DNA from: Sternotherus odoratus
Taxonomy: Eukaryota > Chordata > Testudines > Kinosternidae
Assembly (NCBI GenBank): GCA_032164245.1
Contig: JAVMKO010000005.1
Span: forward strand, 46,702,193-46,766,192
Length of the DNA: 64,000 nucleotides
Direction of reading: 5' to 3'
Below the pieces are notes generated by a model that saw only the letters and a list, made by a program, of their open reading frames with translations, was not told where the DNA came from and ran no database searches. Shown here piece by piece: positions 57,605-64,000 of this stretch. Numbering within the stretch: the first letter of the stretch is position 1; the number at the start of each line of letters is the position of its first letter. Both the position numbers and the translations under genes were made by a program.

Positions 57605-60083
57605 CCAGAAACTCTGGTCTTCTAAGCCAAAAGCTCAGCTCAATGCTGGAAGCTGAAAACAGATCTGTACACGGAGTTGACCACAGAGAATCGAGAGAAA
57701 GCTATGAAGATAAAGGTTTTCGATTACTTCACTGGGGAGACAAGATGAGAACTGAGTGAGATACGGCAACATTGCCAAGCAATAATGCCAATTACACTAG
57801 AATAGCTACTGAAGGCATTAGATAAGTACTTAACCCAAAAGAAAATGAAGCAGCAAGATATCAGGTTTTATTATGAAGGCTGAAGTCAGATGCATATGTC
57901 AGCAAGCTGAGAGCCCCAGCTTTTGGAATACAAACAATTCATTGAGCAGAAACCAGATCATGTGTGGCATCCCCAAGATCCACTTACAGGCCAGATTCTG
58001 CTCCCATTGACATCAGTGGGGGTGGGATCAAGCCCTCAGAGGACTATTGCTCAGCGAAGCAGATCTAGCCCCAGACAAATGCCTCTTCATAGGGAGCAGG
58101 ACTTTGCTGCTGTGGAAAGAGAGGGTGAGGGAAACTGGAACCTGAGATGGACAGAGCACTGTGAGCACAGGAATATGAGAGATCTAGAATGCCATGAGAA
58201 GGGGTGGGAGAAAGGCCCAGCCTATGGGCAAGACGTGTGGGAAACAGAACCACTTTGAGTCAGTGCCACATTTACAGCAGGAAGACGAAGGCTGGAGGAA
58301 CTCGATGGCTCGAGGGATTGGTAGCAGTTTCATATAACAGCCTTTCACCTGTCAGTTGCTGGTTGAAATGCAGCTCTGGGGCCTGATTGCTCCTTGTGTT
58401 ACTACAGTTTGTATGCCAGTATAACTGCACTGAATGCACTGGAGTTACCATGGTGTAAAACTGGAGTAACAAGGCCCATGATAAGAGGGGCCAAAAATTG
58501 TTGGCCTTTAATTGGTGAGCTATATAGAAAGTGTCTGGTGGTTTCAGCCCAGGCCCTGAGGACTGCAGAAATGGGCACCACAATTGTCACTTATGATTCT
58601 TCTTGCTGGCAGCAGAGGGGTCAAAGCCGAAATGACCATTAAGCTTGAATTACTCTCTGAGTGATTCCTCTAGGGGCACTGTGATAAAGCATTGTGAGGG
58701 ACATCACATGCCACACGTATTCTGGGGATAAACTGGTAACCTCAGTCTCCAGAGCTGTCACTATGTTCTGTTTTGCCAGCACTAAGTTAACACAACATGT
58801 TATAAATAGCACAGCATAGTGCAGGGAAAGGCAGAAGGGCACAGGGTGGATTATACCAAACACAATAAAAGCCTGCCTCTGCGCCCAAAGCCAGCCCAGG
58901 GACCTAGACAATACCTGCACTTCCCAAGAACGCCATGAGAACGCTTCGCTGTTCAGCTACTAGCTTGGTGCCCCAGTTTTTAATATGACACCAGGAACGA
59001 CAATGAGCGGGAAAAGTAGTCAGCAGAAATGGCACTAAGTGCTGGTGCCACCTAGTAAAAGCATTCTGCAGCACATAGGTAAATGCAAGCTTAAAATAAA
59101 AATCCTTGCAAACAAAATTTCTTTGAGCTGGCATCCACCAGCAATACAGACAGCAGATCGGATCACAGTTTACCACCACAATACTTTTAGTCTGAGAGAC
59201 AATGAGGGTGAGAAGAAAACATAGCCACCAATCATACTAGCAGAATATGAAGATGCAATCCCAGGAGATGAACACAGGTGTGATAAAATCACCTTGCAAA
59301 TGCACAGTGCTCTTGTGTGTACCATAAGGCTAACAAAATGCAGCGTGCTACTGGCCCTAGTGGAGCACCTAACTAAAGAACCTGTTAAGAAGGGACATGA
59401 TTGATTGGAGCATGCACTGTGTAGATCTGTAGCACAGTGGTGGTGAGGAACCCATCAGAAACTCTTTACCAGATGCAGGCTATAAGGCAAAGGCAACATC
59501 CATCCCTGGTACTCAGGGTGGCTCCTGGTAACAGAGCTGGCAGGAACCTTCCAGTGCCTCATGACCTTTTGGCTGGCAGCATTAGGTATGGCTGCATGGA
59601 GGAAATCAGATCAGCCTTTGGGGATTTCCACTGCAATCGCAGACAGCCATCCACTAAAGGGACTTCTGGACCTCTAGGGGATAGTAGCATCTGTTTGGCT
59701 GTGAGTGGACAGGCTATAAAGGATGGAGCCATCTGAGACTGATTCAGCACAAATCTGGGACAGTTCTTAGACAGTGGGCAAAAACTAAGAAGTAACAGTC
59801 AGCATGGATCCTTCAGAGAGGGGAATGGGATTCAAAAGGGAAGAGTTTGAGACAAAGACCTGGAAGAGGAATTATCCCTGAGGGCAAATTGTGAAGCGCT
59901 AACTAGGTGAATTAGTGGCAGTTACTGAGCAGCTGTATCAGGACACTGAATACACATTTATGATTTAAGAACTGGTTCTGACTTCGCAGCAAAACTAAAA
60001 ACATGGAACAGTCTCTCTCTGATTTTGCATATACTTGTTCAGCCATCCCTCTAGCCTTTTTATTCCATTTTGAGACAGTATGT
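57605..60083. other. Unassigned non-coding DNA
   Basis: No recognised exon or RNA gene. Short old-repeat text (ggccagattctgctcccatt, gacatcagtgggggtgggat) occurs at about 57990. Confidence 0.3.
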
Positions 60084-60278
60084 CCATAGAATCTCAGGTT
60101 GGAAGAAACCTCAGAGCGTCATCTAGTCCAACCCACTGGCTCAATGCAGGACCAGTCCCCAATTAAATTTTCAAACAGATTTTTGTCCCATATTCCTAAA
60201 TGGCCCCCTCAAGGATTGAACTCACAACCCTGGCTTTAGCAGGCTGCTGCTCAAACCACTGAGCTATCCCTTCCCCCA
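60084..60278 (-). repeat. tRNA-derived SINE with CR1-like tail, second copy
   Basis: Same structure as the copy at 11719-11891. On the minus strand the tRNA-like head (GGGGGAAGGGATAGCTCAGT, TGGTTTGAGCAGCAGCCTGC) has a clear A box and a B box GAGTTCAATCC. It is followed by the linker ggccatttaggaatatggga and the CR1-like tail ending TTCTATGG. A few differences in the tail (ctcaatgcagg for ctcaaagcagg) show age. Confidence 0.85.
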
Positions 60279-60741
60279 TCTATGTGCTCTTTCCTTGCCC
60301 TTAATCCTGAACACTGGTGATGCCCAGGGACTTGAGAACTGGGCCATCAGTTGAGGTAAATTGGTTCTGCAGATTTGCACCAGTTGTGGATCTGGTTCTC
60401 CATGCACAGTTCACCTTCTGCCCTGGGCCTGGTAATCCTAACGCTTCACCTCGTCTGGGAGGATGGGAGCTATTCCAGGAGTCTCCTGCAAAGCCCTTCT
60501 TTTCCTAAAGCTCAGCAGCAGGGCTGATCCTACCCTCATGCTGCAATCCTTGCTTGCAACTCCCTCATGCTCAAGATGCCCGTGTGACTGTCAGAGCTTT
60601 CTGTAGATACACCATGAACTGAGTTCCACAAGCACTGCTTCCTAAATACCTTCCCAGTGGTGGCCACAGCACCTGCCTAACTGCTGAAAAGCCATAAAAC
60701 AAGTCCAGGAGCCCTTATGTTGGCCTGCCAAACCCAGGATT

Positions 60742-61041
60742 GGGACTGCCACCTGAGGTGCTGAGACTACCTCTGAGCCCATTTTCCCTGCTAGCTTGGG
60801 ACTTCAGTATCCCCCTTGTTGAGCCAGACACGCTAGCCTGCTGCAAACACAGACCCAGGTCTGAACCACGTCCCCCAAAACTGCAGACTTACTGAAAAGA
60901 CCTTAAGAATTGAGCCTATTTCTAGCACCCAGACACCCAGTTCCCAATGGGATCCAAACCTCAAATAAATCTGTTTTACTCTGTATAAAACATAGGATTT
61001 AAGTGGTTCCAAGTAATAACAGACAGAACAAAGTAAGTTAC
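60742..61041 (-). repeat. LTR-like repeat, reverse copy, 3' part
   Basis: Reverse complement of the 3' half of the family at 34385-35520 (ggttccaagtaataacagac, gggatccaaacctcaaataa, gcccattttccctgctagct). Homology stops near 60742, short of the expected TG...CA end. It is interrupted at 61041 by a solo LTR and continues at 61835-62522. Confidence 0.8.
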
Positions 61042-61829
61042 TGTCATAACCATACAGCTAAGGATAGCCTAGAATTTCCCCTTACCTGTAAGGGGTTAAG
61101 AAGCTCAAATAACCTGGTTGGCACCTGACCAAAAGGACCGATGGGGAAAGAAGATACTGTCACATGGGGTGGGGGAAGCTTTGTCTGTGCTCTTTGTTTT
61201 GTGCTGTTTCGGGACTGAGAGGGGCCAGTCAGAAATCCATCTCCTCTAATCCATCCTGAACCAAGTCTCTAGTATTGCAAAAAGTGTAAGTAAGCAGGTC
61301 AAGGCACATTAGATTATCTTTTGTTTTTACCTTGTGAATTTTCCTTTTCCTAGAGAATTTTCCTTATTCCTGTTTTTTGTAACTTTGAAACTGAGCCTAC
61401 AGGGGATTCCTCTGTGTCTTTTGTTACCCTGTAAAATTATATTTTTACAGAGGTGATTCTTTTACCTTTTCTTTAAATAAAATTCTTTGTTTAGGAACCT
61501 GCTTGATTTTCAGTGTCCTAAAAACCCAGGGGTTTGGGTCTGTGCTCATTTTGTAACCAATTGGTTAGGATATTATTCTCATGCCTTCCCAGGAAAGGGG
61601 GTACAAGGCTTGGGGAAATATTTTGGGAGAATAGGAAGTCCAAGTGGTTCTTTCCTTGAATCTTTGTCTAAATCACTTAGTGGTGGCAGTGATACTGTCT
61701 GTCCAAGGACAAGAGATTTGTGCCTGGGGAAACTTTTAACCTAAGCTGCTAGAAATAAGCTTAGGGGATCTTTCATGCGGATCCCCACATCTGTACCCCA
61801 GAGATCAGAGTGGGGAGGGAACCCTGGCA
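61042..61829 (+). mobile_element. Solo LTR inserted in an older LTR
   Basis: 788 bp with TGTCATAACCATACAGC... and ...GGAACCCTGGCA ends. It is flanked by GTTAC at 61037-61041 and 61830-61834. An AATAAA lies at about 61475, and tttaaataaaattctttg around it gives the plus orientation. The flanks on both sides belong to one reverse LTR-like copy. No internal genes remain, consistent with recombination between the two LTRs of a former element. Confidence 0.92.
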
Positions 61830-61834
61830 GTTAC

Positions 61835-62522
61835 CACACAAAATAAAACAAAAACACACAAGTCTAAGCCTAATACAGTAGGAAACTAAATGCAGGTAAC
61901 TTTCACCCTCAGTGATGTTCCAATAAGTTTCATTCACAGACTAGACTCTGTTCTAGTCTGGGCCTAATCCTTTCCCCTGGTACAGTCCTTCTTCCAGCTC
62001 AGGTGGTAGCTAGGGGATTTCTCATGACTGCAGCCCCCTTTGTTCTGTTCCACCCCATTTTATACCTTTGGCACAAGCCGGGAATCCTTTGTCTTTCTGG
62101 GTCCCCACTCCTCTTTCTAAATGGAAAAGCACCAAGTTTAAGATGGATTCCAGTACCAGGTGGCATGGTCACATGTCCTGTGAGACTCCAAGCCTTCATT
62201 CTTCCCAGCCTGACTCACAGAAAAGCTTGCAATTAAACAGAGCCATCAGTTGTCCTGGTTAATTGGAGCCATCAAGATTCCAAACCACCATTAATGGCCC
62301 ACACTTTGCATAATTACAATAGGACCTCAGAGTTATATTTCATATTTCTATTTTCAGAAAGAAGAATAATATATTCATACAAATAGGATGAACACACTCA
62401 GTAGATTATAAGCTTTGTAATGATACCTTACAAGAAATCTTTTGCATGAAGTATATTCCAGTTACATTATATTCACACTTATTAGCATATTTTCATAAAA
62501 TCATATAAAATGCAATGTCACA
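61835..62522 (-). repeat. LTR-like repeat, reverse copy, 5' part
   Basis: Continues the copy split by the solo LTR. On the minus strand it starts TGTGACATTGCATTTTATAT at 62522 and runs through cagcctaa-type promoter text. It matches the first half of 34385-35520, including ggtatcattacaaagcttat. Confidence 0.8.
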
Positions 62523-62597
62523 ATTACTTATGCAATGTTTAATTAGTGTGTGGAACCTCCTGCTGCACGATATTAATGAGACAAATACTGTAACTAA

Positions 62598-64000
62598 GGC
62601 CTGGTCTACACTATTCAGTAAAGTCGAATTTATCCGTGTTAAATCGATCCTTCCACTTTGCCGTCTTCACTATGATGCCATTTAGGTCATCCTAAAAGGG
62701 TCTTTAAATCAATTTCCAAACTCCTGGCCGACAAGGGGAGTAGTGCTGAAATCGATGTTTCCGGGTCAAACTAGCGTTAGTGAGGACGCAATTCAGCGTT
62801 ACCGGCCTCCGGGAGCTATCCCAGAGTGCTCCAGTGTGACCACTATGGACAGCGCTCTGAATGCAGATGAACTGGACAGTTAGACAGGAAGAGCCCCGGA
62901 AACTTTTGAATCTCACTTCCTCTTTGGCCAGCATGGCAAGATCTCCTGCACAGCTCACCATGCAGAGCCCACCAGCAGAGGAGACCACGCAGTCCCAGAA
63001 TCAAAAAAGGGCCCTAGCATGGACCATAAGGGAGGTGCTGGATTTGATTGCTGTGTGGGGAGACGAATCTGTGCTGGCAGAACTGCGATCCAAAAAAGAA
63101 ATGCCAATACATATGCTAAAGTCTCCAAGGGCCTGATGGAGAGAGGCCACAACAGGGACGCACAACAGTGCCGTGTTAAAATTAAGGAGTTGAGGCAAGG
63201 CTATCTGAAAACCTAAGAAGCCAATGGACGCGCCGGGTCACAGTCCAAGACATGCCGCTACACATACTTCTACACTGAGCTGTATGTCATTCTAGGGAGG
63301 AGCGCCACAACTACCCCACCTGTGTCTGTGGACTCCACCGATGGGGGGGATTGTCATCATGGCACAGGATATGCTGGACGAGGAAGATGAGGTGGAGGAG
63401 AACTATGACAGCGAGGAGTCTACGGAATAGGCAAGCAAAGACACCTATCTCCCCAAAAGTCAGGAGCTGTTCATCACCCTGGAGCCAGTAACCTCCCAAC
63501 CCTCCCAGGACGGTATCCCAGATGGGGAAGGCGTGCAAGGCAGCCCTAGTGAGTGTCCCTTGATCAATCAAGTGCCCGCTTGACAAACTATTTTTTTTAA
63601 TAATTACTGTGTCCTGTGAACTTGGGGTGCAGGAGTGTCTGCAAGTGTGTTTCTGTCTTTAAAGAAATCCTCCCAGCAGTTCCTTGAGCTTTTTTTGGGG
63701 GGGAGGGGAGGAGTTGAATCTGGATGGCCGCAGCGTCTGGGATTGTGTGCCCAGGTGTTCTCTGACCACGATAGGGGAGTGAGGCATAGACGCTGTGCTG
63801 TAATCGTCTGGCTGGCAGGGATCTTCCCGATACCAGCTAGGCACTGGGGGGTGGGGTGCAACTCTCATCTCAGAGAACTTTTTTATTTTATTTTTTTTTT
63901 AAATACCACTCTCCCTTTTTTTTTTCATCCGACAGCTGAAACTGTTTCCAGCCTCCCCCTCTCATCCGCATCCCACAGGCTCGCACAGATAAGGCGGCGA
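62598..64000 (+). mobile_element. PIF/Harbinger element, running off the window
   Basis: Starts GGCCTGGTCTACACTA after TAA, the same left end as the MITE at 14768. It contains a decayed MYB/SANT-like gene (62933-63216) and, further on, acidic-rich coding text (gacgaggaagatgaggtgga). PIF/Harbinger elements typically carry a MYB-like protein gene and a separate transposase gene; the transposase part would lie beyond 64000. The right end is not in the window. Confidence 0.7.
62933..63216 (+). pseudogene. MYB/SANT-like protein of Harbinger element, frameshifted
   Basis: From ATG 62933 one frame reads MARSPAQLTMQSPPAEETTQ and then KRALAWTIREVLDLIAVWGD, ESVLAELRSKK, the first half of a MYB/SANT trihelix-type DNA-binding domain. 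At about 63100 the reading shifts to another frame with NANTYAKVSKGLMERGHNRD, AQQCRVKIKELRQGYLKT, the rest of the domain, followed by a TAA at 63214-63216. The domain is thus split by a frameshift and followed by a stop. Proteins of this type assist Harbinger transposase in binding DNA and entering the nucleus; this copy is not functional. Confidence 0.8.

Overview
This is vertebrate nuclear DNA, most likely from a cryptodiran turtle. The evidence is the repeat content: tRNA-derived SINEs whose 3' tails match the CR1 LINE 3' end (the turtle pol III/SINE type), many CR1 copies, Penelope-like element (PLE) tails carrying a hammerhead-like motif, and abundant young-looking hAT, Tigger-like and PIF/Harbinger-type DNA transposons. 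No bacterial gene organisation, CRISPR array or operon is present.

The only host gene recognised is SYNPO2L (synaptopodin 2-like, a Z-disc/actin-associated protein of striated muscle) on the minus strand. Three coding exons are placed with splice sites: 46877-47028 (most of the PDZ domain), 41213-41856 (acidic/proline-rich linker) and 17078-19398 (the large last exon, ending in the stop codon). Splice phases agree across both junctions (AG|G and A|AG). The first coding exon, with the PDZ carboxylate-binding loop, was not found and should lie beyond 64000, or in sequence not recognised here. Intron 2 is about 5.0 kb and intron 3 about 21.8 kb.

Layout: 1-1206 is a rearranged PLE (RT-end fragment inverted, GIY-YIG fragment forward) next to an LTR piece. 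1207-16980 is repeat-rich DNA downstream of the gene: an LTR-like block, a Tigger-like element with a 205-bp tandem array, MITEs, a SINE and two copies of a GC-rich hAT family. 17078-47028 is SYNPO2L, with introns containing further hATs, CR1 copies (two interrupted by later insertions), PLE tails, LTR copies and a Harbinger MITE. 47029-64000 is presumed intron 1 or upstream DNA: a CR1 split by a solo LTR, a palindromic PLE insertion with a 15-bp target duplication, a MIR-like relic, a hAT, a SINE, an LTR split by another solo LTR, and a decayed Harbinger MYB/SANT gene running off the end.

The most interesting material is transposon structure: (i) two PLE insertions with perfect 11- and 15-bp target duplications, both starting inside the hammerhead-like motif, one of them a head-to-head palindrome; (ii) seven hAT-type elements with perfect 8-bp duplications, two of which have different termini but share internal sequence; (iii) several dated nestings. 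All coordinates come from reading by eye; no database search was run.
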